Assembly: GCA_052035915.1 (NCBI GenBank)
Contig: JBPOHE010000044.1
Coordinates: forward strand, 1-36,563
Direction: 5' to 3'
Origin: JBPOHE01 sp052035915
GTDB taxonomy: Bacteria; Pseudomonadota; Gammaproteobacteria; Chromatiales; Chromatiaceae
DNA: 36,563 bases
Shown: one piece after another, positions 24,677-34,200 of the stretch
Numbering within the stretch: position 1 is the stretch's first letter
How the letters are laid out: every line of letters starts with the position of its first letter
Notes under the pieces: generated by a model
The model's input: only the letters and a program-made list of their open reading frames with translations
What the model was told of the DNA's origin: nothing
Database searches by the model: none
Position numbers and translations under genes: made by a program

Positions 24677-24964
24677 ATGAAGATGCATTCCACCCTAGCC
24701 GCTCTGAGCCTGGTTGCGTTCTCCTCCCTGGCCTTCGCCGGCTCCGAGGTCAAGGATTCCACCATCACCAACCTGAGCAATGTCAATCAATCCGCCAACC
24801 TGGCGATCGGCAAAGGCGCCGAGGCCAACATGGGCACGGTGAAGATCCAGGACAGCAAGGTCGAAAAGAGCAAGATCACCAACCTGAGCAATGTCAATCA
24901 ATCCGCCAACCTGGCCATCGGCGAAAAGGCCGAAGCCAACATGGGTTCGGTGGTAATCAAGTAA
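24677..24964 (+). CDS. Small secreted protein with two tandem NLSNVNQSANLAIG repeats
   Basis: A 95-residue protein with a clear signal peptide (STLAALSLVAFSSLAFAG) and a mature part of two near-identical repeats of about 34 residues: ITNLSNVNQSANLAIG plus AEANMG(T/S)V, at about residues 31-56 and 67-92. The DNA of the repeats is almost identical too, so the duplication is recent or kept by selection. The Asn/Gln/Ser pattern spaced around NVNQSA resembles curlin-like or other beta-solenoid repeats, but the classical curlin motif is not matched. AGGAG at 24663-24667 gives an ideal ribosome site. Own promoter and terminator. Function unknown; a surface fibre or matrix component is possible. Confidence 0.85.
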   Translation: MKMHSTLAALSLVAFSSLAFAGSEVKDSTITNLSNVNQSANLAIGKGAEANMGTVKIQDSKVEKSKITNLSNVNQSANLAIGEKAEANMGSVVIK

Positions 24965-24986
24965 ACTCCAGTCTCCGCTTTCTCTC

Positions 24987-25017
24987 GCCGAAGGGCCTGC
25001 TTCGACGACCCTTCGGC
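24987..25017 (+). terminator. Terminator hairpin after the small repeat protein
   Basis: GCCGAAGGG (24987-24995) pairs perfectly with CCCTTCGGC (25009-25017) around a 13-base loop, followed by a pyrimidine-rich run. It lies 23 bases after the stop codon. Confidence 0.75.
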
Positions 25018-25175
25018 CCTTCTCCCTCTCCGTTTCCCTTTGCTCTCCTGCCGGATCCTTTGATCCCGGCCCCGATAGCCCTCATATCTTCTTCAGCCCG
25101 ATTCAGGGCAGTGTCTCCGCAAATCCGTTGGAGATCCTCAACCACATCGGCATCCATCCAGAAGAGGAGAGTGTT

Positions 25176-26126
25176 ATGTCTGCTCAAAAGATCATCGCCA
25201 TTGTCGGCGGAACCGGCGCCCAGGGTGGGGGTCTGGCGCGGGCCATCCTGAACGACCCCGCCGGTGGTTATGTCCCCCGGGTGCTTACCCGGGACCCGGG
25301 GTCCAGCAAGGCCCGGGCGCTGGCGGCCGCCGGGGCCGAGGTCGTCGCCGCCGACGTGAATGCGGCCGACAGCCTGGAACAGGCCTTCGCCGGGGCGTAC
25401 GGCGCCTACTGCGTGACCTTTTTCTGGGAGCATTTCTCCCCCGCCACCGAGCTGGCCCAGGCCCGGGCCATGGCCGCAGCGGCGAAATCAGCCGGACTCC
25501 GGCACCTCATCTGGTCCACCCTGGAAGACACCCGTCACTGGGTTCCCCTCGATGACGAGCGGATGCCCACTCTGATGGGTCACTACAAGGTCCCCCATTT
25601 CGACGCCAAGGGCGAGGCCAACCACTTCTTCGCCGACGCGGGCGTCCCCACCACCTATCTGCTCACCTCCTTCTACTGGGACAATCTCATCCATTTCGGC
25701 ATGGGTCCCAAAAGGGATGCGAATGGTAGGCTGACCTTCACCCTGCCGATGGGAGACCAAAAACTCCCCGGCATCGCCGCCGAGGACATCGGCCGCTGTG
25801 CCTACGGCCTCTTCAAACAGGGGGAGACTTTTGTCGGCAGAACGGCCGGCATCGCCGGTGAGCATCTCACCGGCGCGGAGATGGCCGTAGCCCTGAGTTC
25901 AGCCCTGGGGCAAGAGGTAGGCTATCAGGCCATTCCGCCGGAGGTATATCGGGGCCTGGGATTTCCCGGGGCCGAGGATCTCGGCAACATGTTCCAGTTC
26001 AAACGGGATTTCAACCAGATCTTCTGTGGCGCCCGGGATGTGGCGTTCAGCCGTTCCCTGAATCCCGATCTCATGACCTTTGCCGCTTGGTTGGCACAGC
26101 ACAAGGATCGCCTCCCGCTCGATTGA
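25176..26126 (+). CDS. NmrA-family NAD(P)-binding protein
   Basis: Rossmann-fold protein of the NmrA/atypical short-chain dehydrogenase group, 316 residues, cytoplasmic. The dinucleotide motif is IVGGTGAQGGGLARAIL at about residues 9-25. Further features are VLTRDPGSSKARALAAAGAE, AFAGAYGAYCVTFFWEHF, HLIWSTLEDTRHW and MGHYKVPHFDAKGEAN. This sits between redox-sensor NmrA proteins and NAD(P)H-dependent reductases; no catalytic activity can be assigned. ATG 25176 follows GAGGAG; the frame continues 16 codons upstream without a better site. A hairpin terminator follows at 26144. Confidence 0.87.
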   Translation: MSAQKIIAIVGGTGAQGGGLARAILNDPAGGYVPRVLTRDPGSSKARALAAAGAEVVAADVNAADSLEQAFAGAYGAYCVTFFWEHFSPATELAQARAMAAAAKSAGLRHLIWSTLEDTRHWVPLDDERMPTLMGHYKVPHFDAKGEANHFFADAGVPTTYLLTSFYWDNLIHFGMGPKRDANGRLTFTLPMGDQKLPGIAAEDIGRCAYGLFKQGETFVGRTAGIAGEHLTGAEMAVALSSALGQEVGYQAIPPEVYRGLGFPGAEDLGNMFQFKRDFNQIFCGARDVAFSRSLNPDLMTFAAWLAQHKDRLPLD

Positions 26127-26143
26127 TCCTGGACCCGTGGAAA

Positions 26144-26168
26144 CCCTGGCGGCACCAGCCCGCCAGGG
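26144..26168. terminator. Bidirectional hairpin between nmrA-like and msrB genes
   Basis: CCCTGGCGG (26144-26152) pairs with CCGCCAGGG (26160-26168) around a 7-base loop, in the 62-base gap between two convergent genes. Confidence 0.72.
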
Positions 26169-26188
26169 GAGTTCAGACTGGAAAGATT

Positions 26189-26680
26189 TCAGCTCTCGCC
26201 GGGCTCGAAGCGCAGGGCAACCCCGTTGTTGCAATAACGCAGGCCGGTAGGCTTGGGCCCATCCTCGAACACATGGCCCTGATGGCCGCCGCAACGGGCG
26301 CAATGGTATTCGGTCCGGGGCCAGATCAATTTGAAGTCCCGCTTGGTTTCCAGTGCTCCCGGAAGCGGTTGATAGAAACTTGGCCAGCCGGTGCCGCTCT
26401 CGTATTTGGTCTCGGAAGAGAACAAGGCGAGCCCGCACCCGACACAGACATACTTTCCCTGGCGCTTTTCCCCCAGCAAGGGGCTGGTTCCCGCACGTTC
26501 CGTGCCCTCCTCCCGCATGACCTTGAACTGCTCCGGGGTCAGCAACCGGCGCCATTCCTCTTCACTGCGTACGATCTTGTCGGAATTCACGTTTTGGCCT
26601 CCTTGGGCAAAGTCAGGGAAAGATATCAGAGGGGTCAGGCTGAGCCCCCCGAGAGCTACGGTGAATCGGCGTCGGTTCAT
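26189..26680 (-). CDS. msrB: Peptide-methionine (R)-S-oxide reductase MsrB, Tat-exported
   Basis: MsrB reduces the R form of methionine sulfoxide in proteins. The 163-residue product has a Tat-type leader (MNRRRFTVALGGLSLTPL), so it acts in the periplasm, unlike most cytoplasmic MsrB. Zinc cysteines are Cys79 and Cys82 (CVGCG) and Cys127 and Cys130 (CARCGGH). The catalytic cysteine is Cys150 in GLRYCNNGVAL. Conserved SGTGWPSF and GHVFEDGP are present. ATG 26680 is chosen at MNRRRF to give the Tat leader; a start six codons upstream (26698) is possible. A resolving cysteine at the usual alternate position is not obvious. Confidence 0.92.
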   Translation of the reverse strand: MNRRRFTVALGGLSLTPLISFPDFAQGGQNVNSDKIVRSEEEWRRLLTPEQFKVMREEGTERAGTSPLLGEKRQGKYVCVGCGLALFSSETKYESGTGWPSFYQPLPGALETKRDFKLIWPRTEYHCARCGGHQGHVFEDGPKPTGLRYCNNGVALRFEPGES

Positions 26681-26888
26681 GGGGTGTCCCTCGTTCAACA
26701 GGGAAGGGAAAGGAACGGTTATCTATGTCGTTATACCGGCTTTGATGCCGTCATCCGGGATCCGGTTCCCCTCCCCGCCCGGGTATCCAGTCACCTGCTT
26801 GGAACCGCCTCGGCTTATGCAGTATAAAGCGGCCTACAGGACCAAGCCTTCACCCCCTGAGACGCTACCGAGCCGCCACCGCCATCCG

Positions 26889-27590
26889 ATGAGATTCCTG
26901 CTCCCCAACCAAAGGATCCACCCACAGAGAAAGCGCCTGTTCTTCGGCCTTCTGCTCCTCCTGATCCTCGGCACAGACCAACTGAAGGCGAACGACCGGG
27001 TGGCCGCCAGCACCCTGGTCGATCGGGCGGGCGCCACCCTGCGGAATTTCATCCGGGACCCGGAAATGGCCTGGTTTCGCGGTCATATCAAGGAATCCAG
27101 CGGCCTCTTGATCGTCCCCCGCCTGCGTCAAGCCGGATTCATCATCGGCGGCGCGGGTGGGAACGGGGTGTTGTTGTGGCGGGGAGAATCAGCCGCCGCA
27201 TGGACCGGACCCGCTTTCTACACCCTTCATCTCACCCCCACAGAGGCGCAAAGCGACACCGAAGCGACCGAATTGGTCCTCTTGGTCAGGTCCGACACAG
27301 GCCGCGAGGCCCTGCTCAAGGATAAACTGCAACTGGGCCGGGACCTGAGTCTGGCCCTCGGCCCGGTCGGTGACGAGACCTCGCCGTCCACGGCGGATCT
27401 GTTGCAGTTCGCCCGCCGCGACGGGCGCCTCAGCTCCCCGGCCTTGAACGGCTCGTTGCTAGCCGCCCATGACGCTTTCAACGCCGGTTATTACGGTACG
27501 ACGCTCTCCCTCGCCGATATCCTCGTCAAGCGTCCACCGATCAATCGCCAGCACGCCTCTCTGCGTAAGATCCTCACCGGCCTCAGGTAG
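26889..27590 (+). CDS. SYLF-domain (Ysc84-like) exported protein
   Basis: A 233-residue protein with a hydrophobic leader (RLFFGLLLLLILGTDQLKA) and an Ysc84/SYLF-like domain: ASTLVDRAGATLRNFIRDP, IKESSGLLIVPRLRQAGFII, GGAGGNGVLLWRGESAAAW and GPAFYTL. SYLF proteins bind lipids; bacterial ones are usually periplasmic or outer-membrane-associated, with unknown roles. The start is uncertain: ATG 26889 begins just before the leader but lacks a clear ribosome site, and an in-frame ATG near 26818 would add 24 residues. It ends 8 bases before pgl, so the two may be co-transcribed. Confidence 0.83.
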   Translation: MRFLLPNQRIHPQRKRLFFGLLLLLILGTDQLKANDRVAASTLVDRAGATLRNFIRDPEMAWFRGHIKESSGLLIVPRLRQAGFIIGGAGGNGVLLWRGESAAAWTGPAFYTLHLTPTEAQSDTEATELVLLVRSDTGREALLKDKLQLGRDLSLALGPVGDETSPSTADLLQFARRDGRLSSPALNGSLLAAHDAFNAGYYGTTLSLADILVKRPPINRQHASLRKILTGLR

Positions 27591-27598
27591 CGCGGCCC

Positions 27599-28327
27599 AT
27601 GACCTCGGTATCACATCCCCCCCAGCCCACCGAGGAACGGACGCCCACAGCCACCCGTTGGCGTGTGTGCGCGGAGACGGATGAAGTCGTCCAGGTGGTC
27701 GCGGAAGCGATCCTCTCGGCGGCCAGGTCGGCGATAACCGCCCGCGGTCGTTTCAAACTGGTGATCCCCGGTGGACGCACCCCCGAGGCCGTCTTTCGGC
27801 GGCTGGCGACCCAGTGGTCGGATTGGTCGAACTGGGAGATCTTTTTCAGCGACGAGCGCTGCCTGCCGCCGGATCACCCCGACCGCAACAGCCGCCTGGC
27901 CCAGGAACTCTGGCTCGCCCGGGTGCCCATCCCCCAGGAGCGGATTCACATCATCCCCGCCGGACTGGGCCCATGGGAAGCGGCCCGTCGCTATGCCGAT
28001 GTGGTGCGCCAGGGCTTGCCCTTCGATCTGGTCTGGCTGGGTCTGGGTGAGGACGGCCATACCGCCAGCCTCTTTCCCGGCCGGAATCAGGCTGAGGACG
28101 ACTTGGTCCAGGGGGTGATCGACGCCCCCAAACCCCCGCCGGAACGGGTGACCCTGACTCGACCGGCCTTGAATGAGACGGAACTGGTGCTGCTCATGGC
28201 CACGGGCTGGAGCAAACGGGAGGCGGTGCGACGCTGGCGTGCGGGGGAGCCACTCCCTGTCAGCCGCCTCGGCGGTCGCCGGGGACTGGAGGTAGTGCTA
28301 GATCTGGAGGCGGCCCATGGCCTCTGA
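27599..28327 (+). CDS. pgl: 6-phosphogluconolactonase
   Basis: Hydrolyses 6-phosphogluconolactone in the oxidative pentose phosphate pathway, cytoplasmic. The 242-residue chain shows the NagB/DevB-type fold with LVIPGGRTPEAVFRRLA, WEIFFSDERCLPPDHPDRN and LVWLGLGEDGHTASLFPG (the active-site GEDGHTASLF). The length is normal. It precedes cca and overlaps it by 11 bases. Genes for glucose-6-phosphate dehydrogenase (zwf) or 6-phosphogluconate dehydratase, often neighbours of pgl, are not here. Confidence 0.94.
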   Translation: MTSVSHPPQPTEERTPTATRWRVCAETDEVVQVVAEAILSAARSAITARGRFKLVIPGGRTPEAVFRRLATQWSDWSNWEIFFSDERCLPPDHPDRNSRLAQELWLARVPIPQERIHIIPAGLGPWEAARRYADVVRQGLPFDLVWLGLGEDGHTASLFPGRNQAEDDLVQGVIDAPKPPPERVTLTRPALNETELVLLMATGWSKREAVRRWRAGEPLPVSRLGGRRGLEVVLDLEAAHGL

Positions 28328-29567
28328 AACCGATCCCACCAGGGGCTTGCAGTGTTACCTGGTTGGCGGGGCGGTGCGCGACCGGCTCCTCGGTCTGGAG
28401 GTCAAGGAGCGGGACTTCGTGGTGGTGGGCGCCCAGGTGGAGACCATGCTGGCGCGTGGCTTCATCCTGGTGGGAAAGGATTTCCCGGTCTTTCTCCATC
28501 CCCATACCCATGAGGAATATGCCCTGGCACGCACCGAGCGCAAGGTGGCCCCCGGCTATCGGGGTTTCAGCGTCCATGCCGCCGATGACGTAACCCTCGA
28601 ACAGGACCTGCAACGCCGGGATCTGACCATCAATGCCCTCGCCGAAGCCGCCGATGGCCGCCTCATCGACCCCTACGGCGGACACCGGGACCTGGAGGCC
28701 CGCTGGCTGCGTCATATCTCCCCCGCCTTTCGGGAAGATCCGGTGCGGGTACTGCGGGTCGCCCGGTTCGCCGCCCGGTTTGCCCATCTCGGTTTCCGTC
28801 TCGCCCCCGAGACACTGGAGCTGATGCGCGAGATGAGCGCCTCCGGCGAACTCGACGCCCTGGTGCCGGAACGGGTCTGGCAGGAATTGGCCTCGGCCCT
28901 GGAGACCTCCACCCCCTCGCGATTCTTCACCACCCTGAGGGCCGCCGGGGCCCTCGCCCAACTCTTTCCCGAGATCGACCGCCTCTGGGGTGTGCCTCAA
29001 GAGGCCTTCTTTCATCCCGAGATCGACACCGGACTGCACGCCATGTTGGTGCTGGATGCGGCCGCCGCCATGTCGGATCGGCCCGAGATCCGGTTTGCCG
29101 CCCTCGCCCATGACCTCGGCAAGGGAGTGACGCCCCCATCCCAGTGGCCGGATCACTCGGGACACGAAGCCCGCGGCCTGCCCCTGGTGGAAGACCTCTG
29201 TCGACGCTGGCGCGCCCCCAGGCGCTTCCGCGACCTGGCCCTGTTGGCCACCGGCTATCATGGCCGGGTACATCGACTCGGCCGCCCCAATGCGGTCGAG
29301 GCGCTGGAGTTGATGCAGGAGACCGACGCCTTCCGCCGTCCCGAGCGATTCCGGGAACTGCTGCTCGTCTGCGAGGCCGATTCCCGCGGGCGTCACGGCT
29401 TCGAGCAACAGCCCTATCCCCAGCGAGCCTCTCTGGAAGCCGCCCTGACCGCCGCCAAGGCCGCCGATCGCTCGCCCCTGCCCAAGGATCTCACCGACCC
29501 AGGGGAGATCCAGTCCTTTATCCGTGCCAGACGCCTGGCCGCCATCGAACAGGTGATGAGGGAATGA
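28317..29567 (+). CDS. cca: Multifunctional CCA tRNA nucleotidyltransferase
   Basis: Adds and repairs the CCA end of tRNAs. The 416-residue protein has the class II nucleotidyltransferase head (LVGGAVRDRLLG, catalytic acidic residues in VKERDFVVVG), the RRDLTINALA motif and the conserved DPVRVLRVARFAARF. An HD domain with HDLGKGVTP and the later HSGHEARG marks it as the gammaproteobacterial multifunctional type with phosphohydrolase activity. It overlaps pgl by 11 bases. The repeat copy C starts 7 bases after its stop codon. Confidence 0.95.
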   Translation: MASETDPTRGLQCYLVGGAVRDRLLGLEVKERDFVVVGAQVETMLARGFILVGKDFPVFLHPHTHEEYALARTERKVAPGYRGFSVHAADDVTLEQDLQRRDLTINALAEAADGRLIDPYGGHRDLEARWLRHISPAFREDPVRVLRVARFAARFAHLGFRLAPETLELMREMSASGELDALVPERVWQELASALETSTPSRFFTTLRAAGALAQLFPEIDRLWGVPQEAFFHPEIDTGLHAMLVLDAAAAMSDRPEIRFAALAHDLGKGVTPPSQWPDHSGHEARGLPLVEDLCRRWRAPRRFRDLALLATGYHGRVHRLGRPNAVEALELMQETDAFRRPERFRELLLVCEADSRGRHGFEQQPYPQRASLEAALTAAKAADRSPLPKDLTDPGEIQSFIRARRLAAIEQVMRE

Positions 29568-29573
29568 TATGAA

Positions 29574-29673
29574 CGCTCGATGGTTCCGGGCATCGACAGA
29601 AAATGGCGAATTTTTGTTCTTTTTTCGAGAACAATGCCTCCTGAAATTGCATATTGTTCTCCTAAAGAGAACA
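29574..29673 (-). repeat. Double-hairpin dispersed repeat, copy C (inverted)
   Basis: Inverted third copy of the element at 10131-10230. The tail (plus-strand reading CGCTCGATGGTTCCGGGCAT) lies at 29574-29593. Stem-loop 2 follows at 29614-29634 (TTGTTCTTTTTTCGAGAACA) and stem-loop 1 at 29655-29673 (TGTTCTCCTAAAGAGAACA, 7-bp stem). As with copy A, the tail end lies next to a stop codon (cca). Confidence 0.85.
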
Positions 29674-30294
29674 GAAAACCGAGCCACCGCGCCCCGGCCC
29701 GGAAGTTCTCTGATGCGGTTGAGCGCGACGGGGTTTGTAACCTCGTCGCCACGCTTTGGTGCAAAACCGCATCATTGGAAAAGCAAAATGTTAGGGACGG
29801 GGCAAAATGCCCCATCCAGCACAGGGATGCCGATCCCTGGCACGCGCCCCTTAATGACCACTGTGGATGGGGATTTACATCGCCAACTAGGTCAGTATCA
29901 TTTCGCTGGTTGTATGAAGTAAGCACGCCTCTCTTGTTCCCACGCCGGAAAGGAATCACGCTCTTGTCAGCCCGCAGCCCGCAGCCCGCAGTTTAAGCGC
30001 GACTGGGTTTCCAACCCCAGTCTCCCAGGTTTTATACCAAGCCACATCGCCCGACAGGGTACAAATGATCACGGACGGGATAGGTCATCTCGTCTGGCGC
30101 TCTGTCTTGCCCCCTTCTCCCCCCGGGAGAAGGGACGGGGATGAGGGAAAAGCCGTGACAGAATGGATTCCAACGGCCTTTTCCAGATTGAATCCTCGCT
30201 TGTCGACAACCCCATACAAAGGTTCCGAACGGAGCGCCTACCCCGTTTCGTCCATCCCGCTGTCATTTCGCTCGCCGCTTTCTCAGAATCAACA
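29674..30294. other. Repeat-rich intergenic region with no gene
   Basis: It contains a hairpin cassette GAGCGCGACGGGGTTTGTAA at 29721-29750, a 60-base block at 29761-29820 shared with 36141-36201 (including GGGACGGGGCAAAATGCCCC), three tandem copies of CAGCCCG at 29968-29991, a variant hairpin (GACTGGGTT/AACCCCAGTC) at 29996-30026, and a CCTTCTCC/GGGAGAAGG stem near 30109-30130. The open frames through it translate the repeats and are not credible genes. Promoters for the exported protein at 30295 may lie near its 3' end but none is clear. Confidence 0.6.
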
Positions 30295-31149
30295 ATGAAA
30301 ACACCCCAGGTCAGGACCATGTACGGAATTCGATCTCTCTTTGCTTTCGTGTTCTCGCTCTTCCTCGGCATCGCTTCCGCTTGGGCGGATACCGCCACCT
30401 ACCAGATCCTGATCGATACGGACCACAATCCGGCCACGGGCTGCACCCTCAACACCGCCCAGGGCAGTTTCACCGGAGCCGAGCGGCGTTTGCTCACCAC
30501 CGTATCCTTCGGCAATGGCCCGGCCACGGTCAGCGGCGTACAGTTACAGAACTGCGTCGGCGGCGCCTTTAGTCCCCCGGTCTGGAGCAGCCCCGGCGGC
30601 TGGCCGGTGGGTCAGGGCACCAACGCGGAGGTGATCGAGACCCTGCTGCCCCTGTCTGGGCTCGGCGGGACCACCGCTCTGCGGCTGGGGGTGGTCGCCG
30701 AGGCGAACGGCTCGCTGGATACCCTCTTTCAGAGCAACGGCCAAGGCAACGGGCCGTCGATCGACTTCCCCCTTCCCGGCGGTGGCGGTGGAACCGGTCC
30801 CTTTGACCCACCCCAAGCCATCCCCCTGCTGCATCCCTGGGCGATCCTTGGCCTGGCCCTGCTACTGGTCGGGCTGGCCGGTTATGGATTGCGTCGCCAC
30901 CGCGGCCTGCTGCTGGTGCTGTTGCTGGCGGCCACCGTCGGCGCCGCCGGGCTGGCTTGGTCCGCCATACAGCTCGACGGCCAAACCGGCGACTGGAACG
31001 GACGCTCCCCCCTCGCCACCGATCCCCGTGGTGACGCCCTGGGTATGGCCGATCTCCTCGCCCTCTACGCCAAGGTCGAAGGCCAATGGCTGCATTTGAG
31101 GCTCGACGCGGCTGGCGCTGGCACAGCTCCCACCAACCAGGCGCCCTAG
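30295..31149 (+). CDS. N-terminal part of a large exported protein, ended by an in-frame TAG
   Basis: The frame opens with a signal peptide (MYGIRSLFAFVFSLFLGIA at codon 9 onward). A secreted domain of about 150 residues follows (TATYQILIDTDHNPATGC onward), then a glycine-rich stretch. Next is a sorting-tail-like segment IPLLHPWAILGLALLLVG followed by an RRHR cluster, resembling IPTL/VPTL-CTERM exosortase tails. A further hydrophobic helix and an ectodomain end in TNQAP before TAG at 31147-31149. The same reading frame continues without a shift into the downstream PKD-type coding sequence, so this is most likely the 5' part of one gene. ATG 30295 is chosen; 30319 is an alternative. Could function alone as a truncated membrane protein. 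Confidence 0.65.
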   Translation: MKTPQVRTMYGIRSLFAFVFSLFLGIASAWADTATYQILIDTDHNPATGCTLNTAQGSFTGAERRLLTTVSFGNGPATVSGVQLQNCVGGAFSPPVWSSPGGWPVGQGTNAEVIETLLPLSGLGGTTALRLGVVAEANGSLDTLFQSNGQGNGPSIDFPLPGGGGGTGPFDPPQAIPLLHPWAILGLALLLVGLAGYGLRRHRGLLLVLLLAATVGAAGLAWSAIQLDGQTGDWNGRSPLATDPRGDALGMADLLALYAKVEGQWLHLRLDAAGAGTAPTNQAP

Positions 31150-31254
31150 GTCAACGCTGGCAACGATCAGAACATCACCCTGCCCAGCAACAGCCTCAAT
31201 CTCGCCGCTGTCGTCAACGATGACGGCCTGCCCAACCCGCCCGGTAAAGTTACG

Positions 31255-34200
31255 GTGACTTGGAGTAAATCCATCGGCCCTGGCACCGTAGCCTTTGCTA
31301 ATCCAGACAGCGCCAACACCTCTGCATCTTTCAGTAGCGAGGGTATCTATGTGTTGCGTTTGACTGCGGATGACGGTCAGTTCAGCGTCAGCGATGAGGT
31401 GCAGATCACTGTGTATCCTCAGCCCACCGCCGGTTCGGCACGGATCGAATTCGCTAGCGACCAGATGCTTCTATTCGGTGCTCCAGGCCAACAGAGATCA
31501 CTCGCCGTGCGGGTAATAAACGCCGAGGGTGTGATAATCCCCGGAGCTGAGGTAAATTGGATTTCAAACCTTCCGGACATCGCCGCCGTAAGCTCCTCTG
31601 GGCCATTGACCGCTTCGGTCAAGGCGCAAGCGACATGGAGCGGACCCATCATCATTACCGTCGACTATCCTCCGCTCGGCCTTAGCGCCAAGGCCTATGC
31701 GGTGATGGGGACCCCTGGGCCAGAAACGGTTTTGATCAGCAGCAATCTGGTTCTCGATATTGATGGCGACCGAACTGAGCAACATCAGATCACGCTGGCC
31801 CGCACCGCTGAAACCGAGCAATTACAGGTTGGTCAGATCCTGGTCACCGGCGATCTCGCCGGGGTGATGGTGCATATCCTTCAAGTTAGGCTCCAGCCGG
31901 ATCGGGTAATCCTCTTGGTAGAACCGGCCCTGATCACGGAAGCCTTTAAGGATCTGGATCTTTCGGTTGAGGGGGATCCCGTCCTGGTCACTATCCAAGC
32001 AGGCGAAACAGATAACAGCATGACGATACGCTCGCTTCGCACGGGAAAGGTTCTCGAGAGCCGGGGACTATCTTTATTTAACCTCATCGACAGTTTGGAG
32101 TGTGAGCGCGGGATTGTAATTGGGCGGGATGTAAGTCTCTCAGCAATAAAACCAACAAGAGAACTGTCAGCAAAATTTGATCTTAAGGTATTGAACTCTA
32201 AGCTTGAATTGGTAGAAATGGTTCTGCAAGGTAGCATTGGAGCTGATATTAGAATAAAGCTGTCTTTGCAAAGTGGAATCGCGCTCTCGGGGAAATGCAG
32301 CGCTACGTTTCCTCACATCACAATCCCATCCCCCCCTGTTGGTGTTTTTAATATGGGTGTTACTCTTTCACCAAAGGTGGGGATCGATCTCGCAGCCAGT
32401 GCCGCATCCCTCGTCCAATACGAAACACCGCACATAAAACGAAGCGACTCCTTTAGAGTCGGAGTGCGATATACTCCAACACAGGGTTGGCAACCACTGA
32501 AGGAGTGGTCCTCCGATAATCAGGACCCCAATAAGGGCCGCGACAATCTGACGATTAACGGTGCAATGAATGCGCGGGCTACGCTGTTCTTTAAGATCGA
32601 TACTGGTGTTTCCATCAATATCGGGTATCCTCCTTTTTTTGCGGCAGAGTTGGTGCGTTTCAATTTTATTAAGTTCAATAGCGAGGTTTACGATAGCTTT
32701 TGGTTGGCCGCCCCAGTGGACCCGACGCGTTTTGATTATACTGGCCCCATTGAAGAAGCAGGGGGATCGGTAAGCGCGGATGTGGATCTTGATTTTAAGA
32801 TACCCGCTTTTAAGGGTAAGCTTGGCAGGTATTTGCCTTTAGCGATAGATGTAAACTTGGCGATCAATATATTCTCTGATACGTGGACCTTTTATGTAAC
32901 TCCTATTCCGTGGGGATACGTTCTGCATAGCCCCAGTTCAACATGCCCTACAGAGGGAAGAACCCTTAGCGAAGGCTTTATTACTTTTTTTGCCGCAGCC
33001 GATACTACAAGTGTCGGTGAAGTGGAATTCTGGGCTAGCAAGAACGGCGATCCCCAGATGATCAAACTGGCAGAGGCCTCTTTTATTGAAGGAAAGGCGC
33101 AGGCAACTTATACGCCAGAGCCGGCGGAGCCAAATCAAACCGATTTATATACTATATTTATTCGATTGAGGTTTGATGATGCAATACTTACCCACGCACT
33201 GCCTCTGGCTGATAGGTCTATTGGGGAATCTTATGGTATTGGTTCTTTTTTGGTTTATGATGACTTTGGCAAAGATAATGCTTGGTACAAATTCTTCCCT
33301 GATCCAAACTTACGCGAATGCGTAAGAGCGAAGGTCGGATTTCCAGATTGCGCACCTATCAGAGAAGTGGTTGACGCTGCAAATGGAGAGCTAATTTGCG
33401 GCAACTTATTATCTGCATTTAGTGCAGATCTTTTTCGTGACTCGTGTCATGATTTTGGAGGGCCATTTCTAGATGAGCCATTTCCAATCGGAGACCTTGC
33501 GGGCATCGATTTGTTAATCAACCTAGAAAGCATTGCCTTACACTACAATAATCCAATCGGTGATATCGGGCCTATTGCGAATCTCGCAAAATTAAAATCC
33601 CTTACCCTGCCATGTGGCGAAATTGAGGATGCAAGCCCACTGAAGGGACTCGCCAAACTAGAAGAACTCTTCATGTTTGATAATAATATACACGAAACAG
33701 ACTGGCTCGCTGGTCTTACCCAACTAACGCATCTAAGCCTCTCTTATAACAATATTGATGACATACGTTGGCTCGAAGGGCTTGGGAAGTTGCAGTACTT
33801 GCGTCTTAATCATAATTCTATACGTGACATAAGCCCACTTAGTGGACTGGTGGAATTGAAAGAACTTTTCCTTGGCGGCAATAATATAGCAGATATCAGT
33901 GCGCTTGATGGCCTCCAGAAACTGGCAGTAATTGACCTATCCCAAAACGAACTGGTAGATATAGATATACATGATCGAATAGAACTTGAGAATTTATTTA
34001 TCGCAGGCAATCCAATAAAAAGATTACGACTCGATAATCTTCCTGCGCTAAAACAACCCTTCGTGGATGGGTCCCTCCTTGCGATAGAAGGATTTCCTCT
34101 TGAGTTTGTTCAAATCAACAATATGCCAAATATAGAATGGCTTGCATTGGTGGACAACAAGATCACATCGGTAAAGCTTAACAATAATCCAAATATTAAG

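Noticed and set aside
24768..24950. Two tandem DNA repeats considered as a CRISPR-like array
   Set aside because: They are in-frame protein repeats within a secreted small protein; there are only two units and no cas genes.
28260..29687. 475-codon minus-strand frame opposite cca
   Set aside because: Antisense shadow of a clear CCA tRNA nucleotidyltransferase.
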